DNA of 64,000 bases from Trichormus sp. M33_DOE_039. GTDB lineage: Bacteria > Cyanobacteriota > Cyanobacteriia > Cyanobacteriales > Nostocaceae. Below are positions 44,606 through 54,305 of this stretch, piece after piece. The notes under the pieces are model-generated. The model saw nothing but the letters and a program-made list of their open reading frames with translations, did no database searches and had not been told where the DNA came from. Each line of letters opens with the position of its first letter. The stretch's first letter is position 1. A program made the position numbers and the translations under genes. The stretch is taken from contig DVDT01000050.1 in assembly GCA_015296085.1 (NCBI GenBank), forward strand, positions 1-64,000. Reading direction: 5' to 3'.

Positions 44606-45610
44606 CTAAGTTCCATTCCCTAATATTTCACCAACAGTCAAGCGCATACCATTCACAAAATCCCATCCTGATTGGGGACGTTTCCCTGCTAGTTGAACCT
44701 CTCGTAACAACAGTAAACCTTCACCAGTTTGAACGACTGCGCCAATTCCCTTGGCGATGCCGACTATTTCTCCTGGACTGCCCGATATATTAGTCAAATT
44801 AGGCAATTTTTGGAATATTTTTTGCAGTTCTGGTGGTAGTTCATCTTTGTAAGCCACGTCAAGGGGAACGGTAGCTGTAATCTTCAAAGATTGGTTACGA
44901 AAGGTGGCTGTGCAGTTGGGATAGAATCCTCTAATTTGGTTATGCAATTGCATCATGCTTTTTGACCAATTTAAAGCATAATCTTGTTTTTGAATTAAAG
45001 AGGCGTAAGTTGCTGCACTATCATCTTGCGGTATGGGTTGAATTTCCTGATTCTGTAGCTTGAGCAATGTTTCGATTAATAAATCACCGCCAATCTCCGA
45101 TAGCCTGAGAGCTACATTGTCAGCATTATCTAACAAGCTAATGGGGGTAGTCGCCTTGAGCAGCATTGCTCCGGTATCCATACCTACATCCATCAACATA
45201 GTTGTGATTCCGGTTTCTGGTTCGCCGTTGTGCAAACACCATTGAATAGGCGCAGCACCACGGTATTGAGGCAAAATTGAACCATGTACATTCACACAGC
45301 CTAATTTTGGCATATCCAAAATTTTCTGTGACAAAATTTGCCCATAAGCAACTACAACAAACACATCTGCATCTAATTGCTGGAGTTTTGTTAAAATTTC
45401 ACTATTTTTTTTCACTCGTTGGGGTTGCCATACTGGGATGTTATGATTAACCGCTACAACTTTTACAGGTGAAGGTGTCAGTTTATTACCACGTTCCCGA
45501 CGTTTATCCGGTTGGGTGACAACTGCTAAAACCTCAAATTCTGGGTGATACAGTAATTTTTCGAGGGTGGGAACAGCAAATTGAGGTGTACCAAAAAATA
45601 CAATTTTCAT
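44606..45610 (-). CDS. fmt: Methionyl-tRNA formyltransferase
   Basis: Formylates initiator Met-tRNA with 10-formyl-THF so that translation starts with fMet. The 334 residues include [15 protein letters not shown] at the N-terminus, the formyl-THF site [14 protein letters not shown] with the following catalytic Asp region (GMDTGAML), and the C-terminal OB-type tRNA-binding domain. No def gene is adjacent. Short TAGTCAATAGTC repeats separate it from the beta-lactamase gene upstream on the same strand. Confidence 0.97.
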   Translation of the reverse strand: MKIVFFGTPQFAVPTLEKLLYHPEFEVLAVVTQPDKRRERGNKLTPSPVKVVAVNHNIPVWQPQRVKKNSEILTKLQQLDADVFVVVAYGQILSQKILDMPKLGCVNVHGSILPQYRGAAPIQWCLHNGEPETGITTMLMDVGMDTGAMLLKATTPISLLDNADNVALRLSEIGGDLLIETLLKLQNQEIQPIPQDDSAATYASLIQKQDYALNWSKSMMQLHNQIRGFYPNCTATFRNQSLKITATVPLDVAYKDELPPELQKIFQKLPNLTNISGSPGEIVGIAKGIGAVVQTGEGLLLLREVQLAGKRPQSGWDFVNGMRLTVGEILGNGT

Positions 45611-45666
45611 GAATTAGTCAATAGTCAATAGTCGTTAGTTGATGGTCATTAGCTAAGAGCTGTTAA

Positions 45667-46518
45667 TCAGAGCAAGCCCAGAGTTTTGAGGCTGCGCCGA
45701 GTAACTTCAATTCGAGCTGCAAGGTCATCATTATTGCGTATATCGATATTTGTGGCAAAGAAATATACATTATTATTTTGTTCCAAATATCCGACAAACC
45801 AGCCAATATTAGGAGTGAGCCGTGTGGCCCAGCCTGTCTTTCCTCGCAGTGTATAATCTGGGGTACGTTCATAAATCATCAAGTCTTGCACTAAATCCAA
45901 AGTACGTTGCGAGAATGGTAACTCTTGGCGGTGCAGACGTTGTAGAAATTCAATCTGTTGTCTGGGTGTAATTTGCAGTGGCCCTTCTAACCAAAATCGG
46001 TCAATTTGCTCAGGTGTACCAATTTGACGGTTACCATAGCCGATTTGCTGGATGAATTTCTCCATCCGTTCATGACCAATTTTCCGAGCTAGCACTTGAT
46101 AAAACCATACTGTGGAATTTCTAAATGCTTGACGGATGTTGGTATCTTGATTCCATGTCGGGAATTCGCGCTGAATGCCGTCCCAAGTTAAAACAGCCAC
46201 ATCATTGGGAATTACTCCAGTTTCTAAGGCTACGAGAGAGTTGAAAATTTTGAAAGTCGAAGCGGGAAGGAATGCTTGTGAGTTGCGAGTAGCATTATGT
46301 TCATAAAACTTTTTGTGATTGCGATCGTAGATGACGATAGAACCTTTGATGCCCAGTTGATTAAATGAACGTCCAAGGTCAACATTCCTAGCCAGTGCAG
46401 ATGACTGCATTTCTTGAGAGTTTGCAGGCACATCTCGGAAACCAACAATGGTGATAAATGCTACTAACATACTAATAACGATGATCATGACTGAGGACAT
46501 TTGCCGCTTTTGAGGCAT
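45667..46518 (-). CDS. Class D (OXA-like) beta-lactamase
   Basis: A 283-residue exported serine beta-lactamase. An N-terminal hydrophobic segment (about 10-26) serves as signal or anchor. All class D motifs are present: STFK at 87-90 (acyl-enzyme Ser and carbamylated Lys), STV at 135-137, YGN at 161-163, WLEGPL at 176-181 and KTGW at 227-230. It may hydrolyse penicillins, or act as a low-activity ancestral enzyme in wall metabolism. No mobile element flanks it and the base composition matches its neighbours, so it appears to be a resident gene. Confidence 0.93.
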   Translation of the reverse strand: MPQKRQMSSVMIIVISMLVAFITIVGFRDVPANSQEMQSSALARNVDLGRSFNQLGIKGSIVIYDRNHKKFYEHNATRNSQAFLPASTFKIFNSLVALETGVIPNDVAVLTWDGIQREFPTWNQDTNIRQAFRNSTVWFYQVLARKIGHERMEKFIQQIGYGNRQIGTPEQIDRFWLEGPLQITPRQQIEFLQRLHRQELPFSQRTLDLVQDLMIYERTPDYTLRGKTGWATRLTPNIGWFVGYLEQNNNVYFFATNIDIRNNDDLAARIEVTRRSLKTLGLL

Positions 46519-47452
46519 AACTATCTTCCCTACAAAACTGATTTACAAACCAGTGATAATACAGCAACAGTGTTTGTAGTTCTAAGAATCTAGTCCTCAT
46601 GCTGCTTGATCACAAAGCCGTCACACTCAAACGAGTTAACCCCCGTTTGTCTTTCTTTTTTCGTCAATCATGAATAACTGTATTCATCATGACAAAATCA
46701 AGAGTTTCTTGATACACTTATAATTGAATTTCCAGCATGAAGAGTTAATGCTAACGGCATCTGTAGGTAACAAACCTCATATTTTAGATACTCTTATCAA
46801 CTAACTCTGAGGAAATACTTTTTCCTGTCTATTCGGCGAAAAGTGTAGTTACTTTGCTCCAAAGCATAGCACTATCGCAGTAATGAAAGCTCCAACAACA
46901 ATTTCTTCCTTCAGGTAGATGTTAATGGTGTTTTTCGAGTATTATATGTTGTGCGTCAGCTTTCCTAAATTTTAAAGTAACGCTTCACTTAAACCGTTAT
47001 CGGGGACTGTACTGTTGTAGCCAGTGTAAACTGGACAGCCGATTGTGGCTTGTCTGTGCTTACTCTCAGACCAACAGTTGATTTTATAGATGATCTACCT
47101 TTGGGCTATTGGTAGCTTTAGTCCCAAAAATATTTCTATTTTTCTTTAGGCAGGTTTTAATTCTGTCTTGAATTACCTTTAATTGCCACAAAAAACTTAA
47201 TTTATAGGCAGTAACATCACTGTTAATCTGCTGATTTTTTTGTGGAATTTTTTAAGCAAAATCACTTAACTTTAATTGGATAGGATGAATTATGAAGGTG
47301 TATTTAAGTAAACATCTCCAAATTTAAAAAAATAATTTCATAAAGTTAGCTAAATCTTTGAGTTTGTTGTTATACCTGTAATCAAGACCGGCTTTTTTTC
47401 AGTTTTAAATATTGCTCCTCATACAGCAACCGCCCCTCTGGAGAGTTCACCC
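46519..47452. other. Long non-coding divergent spacer (about 930 bp)
   Basis: Between the beta-lactamase gene (minus) and the secreted protein (plus). No ORF I can support. Two small adjacent hairpins, CCAGT/ACTGG at 47021-47034 and GACAGCC/GGCTTGTC at 47034-47054, could belong to a leader or a small RNA. Otherwise AT-rich. Confidence 0.4.
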
Positions 47453-48715
47453 ATGCTTAAACCCCTTTTGCTGTCAGGATGGTTCCGCGTGCAACCATTT
47501 CTCAATTATTTTGTCGTTGTCATGCTGATTGCTCCTTTGGTTGCTGCTTCAGGTAACTCTAGTTCCGCACGGACATCAAAAGTGATAGCAAAAATTGCAT
47601 CTGAACCTGGAGAATCTGATATTGTTTCCCAGGAAAAAGCCGTTGTGAGTGAACCGGAGTTAGCTAAAGTCTTAACAGCAGAGCCGATTAACTCAAATAC
47701 CAGAGAAACAGTAGTAACACCAGAGGTTATTCAGCCGAAAATATTGCCAGCAGAAGATATAACTGAGTCTTTGTTGGCTAAAAAATATAATCAATCTACT
47801 ATTGATAATACTGTTGTTGATCCGCTGGGGGATGTAGAGCTTGCACCATCATTGACACCGGAACAAACTCCAAACACTGCTAATCTCTGGAGTGAATCAG
47901 CTGACAATAATTTATTTGCCGCAGTGCAACCTTTACCCAATATCCCAACTTCAGAATCGGATGCTAATCCAGAAGTACCTGTGAGTGAACCACAGCCAGA
48001 GGAAGCTTTAGAAACATCAACCGACCCCATAGGTAGCCCTCATCCCATTCCTTGGAAATGGATTGTTAGCACTCAAGAAGCTATTGGCTCTAAAGGGATG
48101 ACGGGAGTGCGTTACTATCGCAGCGTACCTGTGATTTCTCCTGATGGTAAGTATGCGGTTTATAGCAGAGTACAGATTGAAGTGAAACCCGAAATGTACA
48201 ATTCTAAAGTCACTAGTGTTCTATTTGTAGAAGATAGAGAAACTAAGAAATTGCGGGTGATGGCTTCTACAACTACGTTGCAAGACCCATTAGTGAAAAC
48301 ACAAGCTACATCAGCAGAACAAACTAGTACAGATGGCAAAATAGGTGTATTGGTGCCTGTGAGTTGGTCAGAAAAAAGCGATCGCTTTTTAGCACGTAGA
48401 TTTGAAGGTGTGTTCAACACAGGCGATTCTACAGATCAAGCGGTGATTTGGGATCGGCAGAAAAACCAAGCAAATACAGTTGCTCCAGCTCAAACCACAG
48501 AAGATGATGAAAAAATTGCGGTGTTGTTAGGTTGGAGTAAAAACGAACCTGATCATGTGCTATTCCGTGCTGGAGAAATGGGAGAAGAAAACTGGCCTTT
48601 AGTGAAGGTAGCCATTGACGGTAAAACTGGTTCTACTACAGAAAGTGATCAACCCGTAACTTTTGGTGACAAGCTGACAGAAATCTGGGCTGGGCCACAA
48701 GTTGCTTCGCGTTAA
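47453..48715 (+). CDS. Secreted hypothetical protein
   Basis: A 420-residue protein. A signal peptide or anchor (about 1-35; hydrophobic FLNYFVVVMLIAPLVAA) precedes a long acidic, low-complexity region (about 36-200). A folded C-terminal domain (about 205-420) opens with HPIPWKWIVSTQEA. Its SPDGKYAVYSRVQIE and LFVEDRETKKLRVM blocks recall beta-propeller/WD40-like strands. The family is cyanobacterial as far as I know and has no assigned function. It is convergent with minE. Confidence 0.7.
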   Translation: MLKPLLLSGWFRVQPFLNYFVVVMLIAPLVAASGNSSSARTSKVIAKIASEPGESDIVSQEKAVVSEPELAKVLTAEPINSNTRETVVTPEVIQPKILPAEDITESLLAKKYNQSTIDNTVVDPLGDVELAPSLTPEQTPNTANLWSESADNNLFAAVQPLPNIPTSESDANPEVPVSEPQPEEALETSTDPIGSPHPIPWKWIVSTQEAIGSKGMTGVRYYRSVPVISPDGKYAVYSRVQIEVKPEMYNSKVTSVLFVEDRETKKLRVMASTTTLQDPLVKTQATSAEQTSTDGKIGVLVPVSWSEKSDRFLARRFEGVFNTGDSTDQAVIWDRQKNQANTVAPAQTTEDDEKIAVLLGWSKNEPDHVLFRAGEMGEENWPLVKVAIDGKTGSTTESDQPVTFGDKLTEIWAGPQVASR

Positions 48716-48734
48716 GCATTAGTAAACTTATTTT

Positions 48735-48759
48735 AGGGGTGCAAAGATTTTGTACCCCT
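48735..48759. terminator. Bidirectional terminator hairpin
   Basis: AGGGGTGCAAA and TTTGTACCCCT pair with one G-T position. It lies between the converging secreted-protein and min operons, with an AAAA/TTTT flank on the minus-strand exit. Confidence 0.65.
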
Positions 48760-48789
48760 TCATAGCTGAGATATTCATGGGCAGAATCT

Positions 48790-49086
48790 TTAAGGCGTTT
48801 CACTCCTTTCCAATTCGGGTATAGCTTCTTTTACCCGCCGGATGGGTAAATTCGCAATTAAAGCCGTGGTGCGCTGATTACTTTCGAGGGCAAATTCTAG
48901 GCTATCTGTGTCTAGCTCTACATAGCGACAGACTACATCTAAAATTTCTTTACGCATTTTTTCTAGAGTCTGGGCATCTAAATCGGCGCGATCATGGGCG
49001 ATGACCAATTGCAGGCGACGTTTGACTTGGGAGCGACTGGTATCAGGGGTGCGTGAGAACAACTTATCTATTAATTCGAGGATCAT
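48790..49086 (-). CDS. minE: Cell division topological specificity factor MinE
   Basis: 98 residues. Displaces MinC from MinD and drives the Min system, which confines the FtsZ ring to midcell. The anti-MinCD helix region and the topological domain ([36 protein letters not shown]) are present. It is the last gene of minC-minD-minE, 32 bp after minD. Confidence 0.95.
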   Translation of the reverse strand: MILELIDKLFSRTPDTSRSQVKRRLQLVIAHDRADLDAQTLEKMRKEILDVVCRYVELDTDSLEFALESNQRTTALIANLPIRRVKEAIPELERSETP

Positions 49087-49118
49087 TGCTTGTAGGTGTG
49101 CGGAGACTGGAGAATTAA

Positions 49119-49925
49119 TTAAACGATTTTAGTGCGTAACAACTTACGCAGACGGGTAAAGATGTTTTCGTGGGGTGCGTCTAGGTCGAGAAATTCGACT
49201 GTTTCTCCTTCCAATCTCCGAGCAATGTTCTCAAAAGCTACAGATGCTAAGGAGGGTGTATCCGCTAATACTAAAGGTTCGCCGCGATTGGTAGAGACAA
49301 TTACACGCTCATCATCAGGGAGTACACCAATTAAAGGTATCGCCAGTAGTTCTTGGACATCTTGCACGGACATCATATCATTAGCCCGTACCATTGCGGG
49401 TCTGATGCGGTTGATAATTAAGTGAACGCGTTTAATACCTTGCGCTTCTAATAACCCGACTACGCGGTCAGCATCCCGCACGGCAGAAATTTCTGGGGTG
49501 GTGACGATGAGGGCCTCTTTGGCTGGGGCGATCGCATTTTTAAAGCCATTTTCAATCCCTGCCGGACTATCAATAATCACATATTGATACTTTTGTGATA
49601 GCGCGTTCACCAATAACTTCATCTGTTCTGGTGTGACAGCATCTTTAGTACGGTTTTGGGCGGCTGGTAAAAGTACCAAGTTTGGTTGACGCTTATCTTT
49701 GACTAAAGCTTGTTCTAAGCGGCATTCTCTGGAAAGGACTTCTACTGCTGTATAGACAATGCGGTTTTCTAAACCTAAGAGCAAATCCAAATTCCGTAGA
49801 CCGAAATCCGCATCTACTAGGGCAACTTGACGACCCATTTTGGCTATAGCCATGCCCAGATTTGCTGAAACAGTAGTTTTACCCACACCTCCTTTACCGG
49901 AGGTAATGACAATAATACGAGTCAT
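49119..49925 (-). CDS. minD: Septum site-determining ATPase MinD
   Basis: 268 residues. Membrane-associating ATPase of the Min system. The deviant Walker [10 protein letters not shown] at residues 10-18, with the signature lysine, and the [13 protein letters not shown] switch are clear. The C-terminal amphipathic helix ([15 protein letters not shown]) is the membrane-targeting sequence. minE follows and minC precedes. Confidence 0.97.
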   Translation of the reverse strand: MTRIIVITSGKGGVGKTTVSANLGMAIAKMGRQVALVDADFGLRNLDLLLGLENRIVYTAVEVLSRECRLEQALVKDKRQPNLVLLPAAQNRTKDAVTPEQMKLLVNALSQKYQYVIIDSPAGIENGFKNAIAPAKEALIVTTPEISAVRDADRVVGLLEAQGIKRVHLIINRIRPAMVRANDMMSVQDVQELLAIPLIGVLPDDERVIVSTNRGEPLVLADTPSLASVAFENIARRLEGETVEFLDLDAPHENIFTRLRKLLRTKIV

Positions 49926-49971
49926 GATACAAGTGCGCTGGATGAGGGTTAAAGAATTATATTAAATGTAT

Positions 49972-51045
49972 TTATGGTGCTTGATTAATCCTAGTTAACA
50001 GGTTTCTAGAAAAATCAGTAGCTTTGACGATGCGAATTCCTCTAGTGGTGATGTGTGCCACTTCGGGAAAAAATTGCGTCGGTAATTTTTCTGGCGATCT
50101 AGCGACAGCATCAGCGATTCGCAACTGGGTGGGTTCCATGTGCAGTGCCATAATTAGACACTCACGATTGCCAGATGCACCAGCATGAGCCACACCTCGG
50201 AGACGACCCCAGACGAGGATATCTCCGTCTGCAACTACCATACCACCAGGATTGATATCTCCCAATAAAATTACCGTACCGGGGTGACGAATTTCTACAC
50301 CAGAACGGATGGTCATTTCCAGGTATAAAGCATCGGCTTGGGGTGTAGCGGTAGCTGTCGGCTGTGAAGAGAGGATAGTTTCTGGTTGTAATTGTTCTAC
50401 AGAATAACCTGATGTAACTGCGGCGATCGCAGTTTGTCTGCGACTAGTAGCGACTGATTTTAGCTGAAGTTGCACTTCACTAAAGGTTTCAGCGAGTTGT
50501 TGCAATTGTCTGGTATCCAACAGGCGATCATGTGCGATTAGATGCACATTTGTATTTGGAGTACGCAGGCGATCGCCTGCCATTAATCGCAACTTCAATT
50601 GTTGCCAAATATCAGACCAAGCAAATTCTGAGGCAGGCACTTGTAATTCTGTCGGTAAAATTACTAATAGTTTTCCGTCCTCAGTCTTGAACTGAACTTG
50701 ATTATCATTTTTAGCTTGATGTTCGACGAAATCAGTAGCATCAAGATCCAGTAACTCAGTATGAGACTCTACATTTTCTGTTTTGGCAGCATCAGATCCT
50801 ACATCACCAGGAGTAGAATTTGGTGGCTCATCCAAGCTGACAGCCTTCTGTTCGCCATCACCAGAGTCGGAATTTGACTTGAGATAGAGAAGTACAGAAT
50901 CTAGCTCGGCATCTGGAATAATCGAGTTAGATTCTTCCTGAAAAACGGCAGATTTTCCATCTTTAACGGCACTTTTGGCAGTAAATTCTGCATTAGTTAG
51001 TGCAGAATTTGGCTCTAAATTGGGGATAGCAGAATCAGAACTCAT
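49972..51045 (-). CDS. minC: Septum site-determining protein MinC with an acidic N-terminal extension
   Basis: 357 residues, longer than E. coli MinC (about 231). The C-terminal beta-helix domain (about 240-340; RSGVEIRHPGTVILLGDINPGGMVVADGDILVWGRLRGVAHAG) binds MinD. A MinC-N-like FtsZ-inhibiting domain precedes it (about 115-220). The first about 110 residues are acidic, Ser/Asn-rich and probably disordered. The extension is likely a Nostocales trait that could add a contact in filament division. minD starts 47 bp later. Confidence 0.93.
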   Translation of the reverse strand: MSSDSAIPNLEPNSALTNAEFTAKSAVKDGKSAVFQEESNSIIPDAELDSVLLYLKSNSDSGDGEQKAVSLDEPPNSTPGDVGSDAAKTENVESHTELLDLDATDFVEHQAKNDNQVQFKTEDGKLLVILPTELQVPASEFAWSDIWQQLKLRLMAGDRLRTPNTNVHLIAHDRLLDTRQLQQLAETFSEVQLQLKSVATSRRQTAIAAVTSGYSVEQLQPETILSSQPTATATPQADALYLEMTIRSGVEIRHPGTVILLGDINPGGMVVADGDILVWGRLRGVAHAGASGNRECLIMALHMEPTQLRIADAVARSPEKLPTQFFPEVAHITTRGIRIVKATDFSRNLLTRINQAP

Positions 51046-51117
51046 GCGGCTTCAGCCAAAATTCAACAAATACACCCGACAATAGCAACTCGTCATAGCC
51101 TGCGGTTAGGCTTGTAC

Positions 51118-51199
51118 CTACGTAATGTGAACACCCTATAGTTACTCCGGTAGAGAACTTGCAGAGTTAGCTAACAACTACGTAATACCCTATAGTAAC
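51118..51199. repeat. 60-bp-spaced direct repeat upstream of minC
   Basis: CTACGTAAT occurs at 51118-51126 and again at 51178-51186, exactly 60 bp apart. CCCTATAGTTAC at 51134-51145 is echoed by CCCTATAGTAAC at 51188-51199. Paired sites of this kind upstream of the min operon could be protein-binding sites or remnants of a duplicated repeat. Confidence 0.45.
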
Positions 51200-51328
51200 G
51201 CTACATTTACTTAATTGAGGAAGTCAGATGATCTCTGAGTTTTCAGGGAAAGCATCTGTAGTCTTATTTAAAAGATTTGGTATAACTACCAATATTAGAC
51301 TAGTTGCAAAATACAGCAACATCTTTAC

Positions 51329-52654
51329 TTAAGTACTTTTAGTTAATCTTTTGTAAACTGTTGCCAAAGCTTCAGCGTCTCCCACATTACCAGGGAATAG
51401 AACTACTGGTAGATTCGGAAACTGGGGATGATCGGTTGGGGTAGTTACCATCGAACAGCCTGCTAAAATTTGACCCAGTAACCGTGCTGATGTTAACTTT
51501 AAACCTGTACTCAGCACATCATTGGAAGTAATCCCACCTTTGCTAATCAGGAAACCGATATCAGAAGGTAAGCCTTGGACAATATCCATCAATAACCGGG
51601 AAACTTTCAGTCCAAATTGTAAGCGAGTGGTGACATCAGCAAATGTAAGTTCTTGTCGGCTGGTATAAACTACTGGGGTTTTACTGGCGTTGTGTACTTG
51701 GTGGATGTGATCTAAAATTTCACTGAGGAGTGTATTTGCTGCGTCTGCTGATTCATCCAGTAACCGCGATACATTTACCTCAATTCCGACAGTCCCTGCT
51801 ACTTTTAATAGTGAGTCTAGTTGCTGTGTGGTCTTCTTCACATGAGAACCAATGATGACTGCACCTGGTTTACCTTGGCGCACATATTCTGCCATATTTT
51901 CAGCGGCGATGGGTTGGGGTGGTAAAGCGGCTAGAGCTGTTAAGATGCTGGCTGCACTGCGGAATAAAAAGCGTTTACCTTGACTGGCAGCGGCTAAGAT
52001 ATCTACAGCAAAACGATCGAGATCCGCTTGAGTTTCACCGTCAACGACACAGCAGTGATTATCTGTAAGTTGTAATAAACGTTCTAAACTGCCAGTACGA
52101 ATATCAGCTAGTAAAAACCTTTCTACTTCTGACTCGGAAATTCGTTCTTGGGTTTTTTCTGCCACATACTTAGGTAAGTAGCTGTGATGGTAGGCGAAAA
52201 CTGAATCACGCGCAAATTCGGTTTCATGCACTGGGGTAGGAATACCATCAATAATTAGGTAATGCACACTATCACGAGTGATACGTCCGCCTTCAAAGAA
52301 AGCTGGAACAAGAAAATGTGCGTCAAATGAACCGAGTTCTTCGGCGATCGCATCAGTTTCAATGGGATAATGTCCCCGCAAGGTAGAATCAGAACGACTC
52401 ACCACCAAAAAATCGGTCACATCCTCAGCGGCTAAAGCCACCTTTAAGTTCTGGCACACTTCCTTTGTTACCGATGCGGCTGATTCTGGAGGTAAGGATC
52501 TAGTATTAGTCAGGACAAAGAAGATTGGCGCATCATCCCGCAACCCTAAGCGTAAAGTTTCCGCATCCCAACGCATTAACAGCAAACAGCTATGGACTGT
52601 TTGAGAACCAGTAGGATCATCATCCAAGACGATTATTTTGGGTTTGTTGCTCAT
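51329..52654 (-). CDS. DUF1537/OtnK-like four-carbon acid sugar kinase family protein
   Basis: 441 residues from the ATG at 52654; a TTG nine bases earlier would overlap the upstream gene. The N-terminal domain begins KPKIIVLDDDPTGSQTVHSCL, the sugar-acid-binding DDxTG-type motif of the family. The C-terminal nucleotide-binding part carries ISKGGITSNDV. Characterised members phosphorylate threonate-like acids next to dehydrogenase and aldolase genes. None is present here, so the substrate is unknown. The upstream membrane protein gene is translationally adjacent. Confidence 0.85.
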   Translation of the reverse strand: MSNKPKIIVLDDDPTGSQTVHSCLLLMRWDAETLRLGLRDDAPIFFVLTNTRSLPPESAASVTKEVCQNLKVALAAEDVTDFLVVSRSDSTLRGHYPIETDAIAEELGSFDAHFLVPAFFEGGRITRDSVHYLIIDGIPTPVHETEFARDSVFAYHHSYLPKYVAEKTQERISESEVERFLLADIRTGSLERLLQLTDNHCCVVDGETQADLDRFAVDILAAASQGKRFLFRSAASILTALAALPPQPIAAENMAEYVRQGKPGAVIIGSHVKKTTQQLDSLLKVAGTVGIEVNVSRLLDESADAANTLLSEILDHIHQVHNASKTPVVYTSRQELTFADVTTRLQFGLKVSRLLMDIVQGLPSDIGFLISKGGITSNDVLSTGLKLTSARLLGQILAGCSMVTTPTDHPQFPNLPVVLFPGNVGDAEALATVYKRLTKST

Positions 52655-52659
52655 GGAAC

Positions 52660-53325
52660 TCAACGGGAAGATTGGAGTTTTCTGACTTGTGCTTGCACAT
52701 CCAAAGCAATCTGCAATACTTGATTCAACAGTAGAGTGTATTCACTAGCCTGGGAATTGGCTTGTAAGGTTTGTATACTGGTAATATTATTGACAGATAA
52801 ATCTTGATGATCTGCAAGCAGTCTTTTATTATCCCGCAAAAGGCGATCGCTTTTGACAGCGCGGACTAAATCTTGGCGTAGGAGTTGGAGGGCAGTGATA
52901 ACTTTATCTCTATCATTGAGGCTATCATCTAGTTCTTCTGATACTGCCAACTGATCATTGACATCTACCGCTACAATCAAGGCGTGATATTGGTCAACAG
53001 CATCGAAAAGCTGGGTGAGTGTTTTGGGAATTTTGTACCGTTGCCAGAGCGATCGCCCCAGTACCACTAGAAACAATACTATGATCAAGAGAATGATTCC
53101 CTGTGGAATCGCTGAACCGATGGTGGGTAAGATGATGAAGCCATAAATTAAACCCACAATCACAGTAGCGATAATCAGCGATACCAAGATTTCATTTTGC
53201 CAAAATTTTAAGCGTTGTTCTGGGCTGGCGATTGTTGCAGGTCGCCAAACTTGGTCAGGAGAAACCCCACTCAAGCGTCTCAGTTCCCCCTTGCTAATTT
53301 CCAACCCTATTAAGTCCGGCTGCAC
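52660..53325 (-). CDS. Membrane protein with a coiled-coil tail
   Basis: A 221-residue protein. A short cytoplasmic N-terminus leads to two transmembrane helices (about 45-65 and 72-90), then a long helical, probably coiled-coil cytoplasmic region. No enzymatic motif. Its stop codon lies just before the kinase start, and the two genes probably form one transcription unit. The function is unknown; I know it only as a conserved cyanobacterial protein. Confidence 0.7.
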   Translation of the reverse strand: MQPDLIGLEISKGELRRLSGVSPDQVWRPATIASPEQRLKFWQNEILVSLIIATVIVGLIYGFIILPTIGSAIPQGIILLIIVLFLVVLGRSLWQRYKIPKTLTQLFDAVDQYHALIVAVDVNDQLAVSEELDDSLNDRDKVITALQLLRQDLVRAVKSDRLLRDNKRLLADHQDLSVNNITSIQTLQANSQASEYTLLLNQVLQIALDVQAQVRKLQSSR

Positions 53326-53498
53326 AACTGGAAACTCCTAGGAAAGTGCAAGTTGCGTATTTATTTTAGTTCGGTTTTGGGTTAGTGTTGATGCTTCATT
53401 GGGCAACAAAGAGAAAACTACACTTTCCGAAAAATTCACAATAAAATTTTGAATGGTTGATGAGGCTATTACTCATTAGATTTTAAGGTTATTCAATT

Positions 53499-54173
53499 AT
53501 GAAAACATCTATCCCCATTATGGTTACGGCTACATTAGCCGTATTACTGGGTTATTCAACGCCCAAAGTAGTTGCACTACCCCAGAGCGATTATTTAGGA
53601 GTGACAGTTGCTCAAGCACCAAGCTTAAAAGACACCTTAATTGTTCCTGGGGAAAGAGTTGGCCCGGTGACACGCAAAACTACGAGGAAGGATTTAGCTA
53701 AAATTTTTGGGACTTCTCGTCTGGTCGATAAAACAATTCCTGGTGCTGAAGGGATAGGTAGTTATGCTGCAACCCAAATCAATCTGAATCAAGGGCGATC
53801 GCTTCTGATAGTCTGGAGTGATAACACCCGTACTAAACCCCTAGATGTGCGTAACTTGGGTACTGCTTGGAAAACCCCGGAAGGTATTGGGGTGGGGACT
53901 TCCTGGAGTGCATTACGCCAAAAGTTAGGAAATTTCAAACTCTTTGGGTTAGGTTGGGATTACGGTGGGACTATTCTCCTAGACAGCAGTAAGTTATCTC
54001 GCTATGAAGGGAAGCTAATCTTAAGAGTCAGTGCAGATACCAAAGCTGCCGAACGGTATCCTAAAAATTACCAAGCAGTGTCAGGAGATAGCACTTTTGC
54101 TTCTACAAATCGCCACTGGCAACCACTAGGAATGAAAGTTTCTCAGGTGATTGTTATACTTAATTCCAATTGA
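53499..54173 (+). CDS. Secreted hypothetical protein
   Basis: A 224-residue protein with a signal peptide (MKTSIPIMVTATLAVLLGY..., cleavage in the VVALPQ region). The mature domain carries an IVPGERVGPVTRKTTRKDLAKIFG block near residue 48 and a later GIGVGTSWSALRQKLGNFKLFGLGWDYGG block. Both are a repeated 'threshold' motif seen in cyanobacterial periplasmic proteins of unknown function. It lies alone between two minus-strand genes. Confidence 0.72.
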   Translation: MKTSIPIMVTATLAVLLGYSTPKVVALPQSDYLGVTVAQAPSLKDTLIVPGERVGPVTRKTTRKDLAKIFGTSRLVDKTIPGAEGIGSYAATQINLNQGRSLLIVWSDNTRTKPLDVRNLGTAWKTPEGIGVGTSWSALRQKLGNFKLFGLGWDYGGTILLDSSKLSRYEGKLILRVSADTKAAERYPKNYQAVSGDSTFASTNRHWQPLGMKVSQVIVILNSN

Positions 54174-54305
54174 AGTAAAACTGGCTCAACAAACCAATTT
54201 TCTGGCGAAAGTGCTTGGAAATCAACATAGTCTGAATAAATTATTAGTTGCCACAATCACATAATTTACTTTGGCGATCGTTCTGAATTATTTAAGCCGT
54301 TCTAC

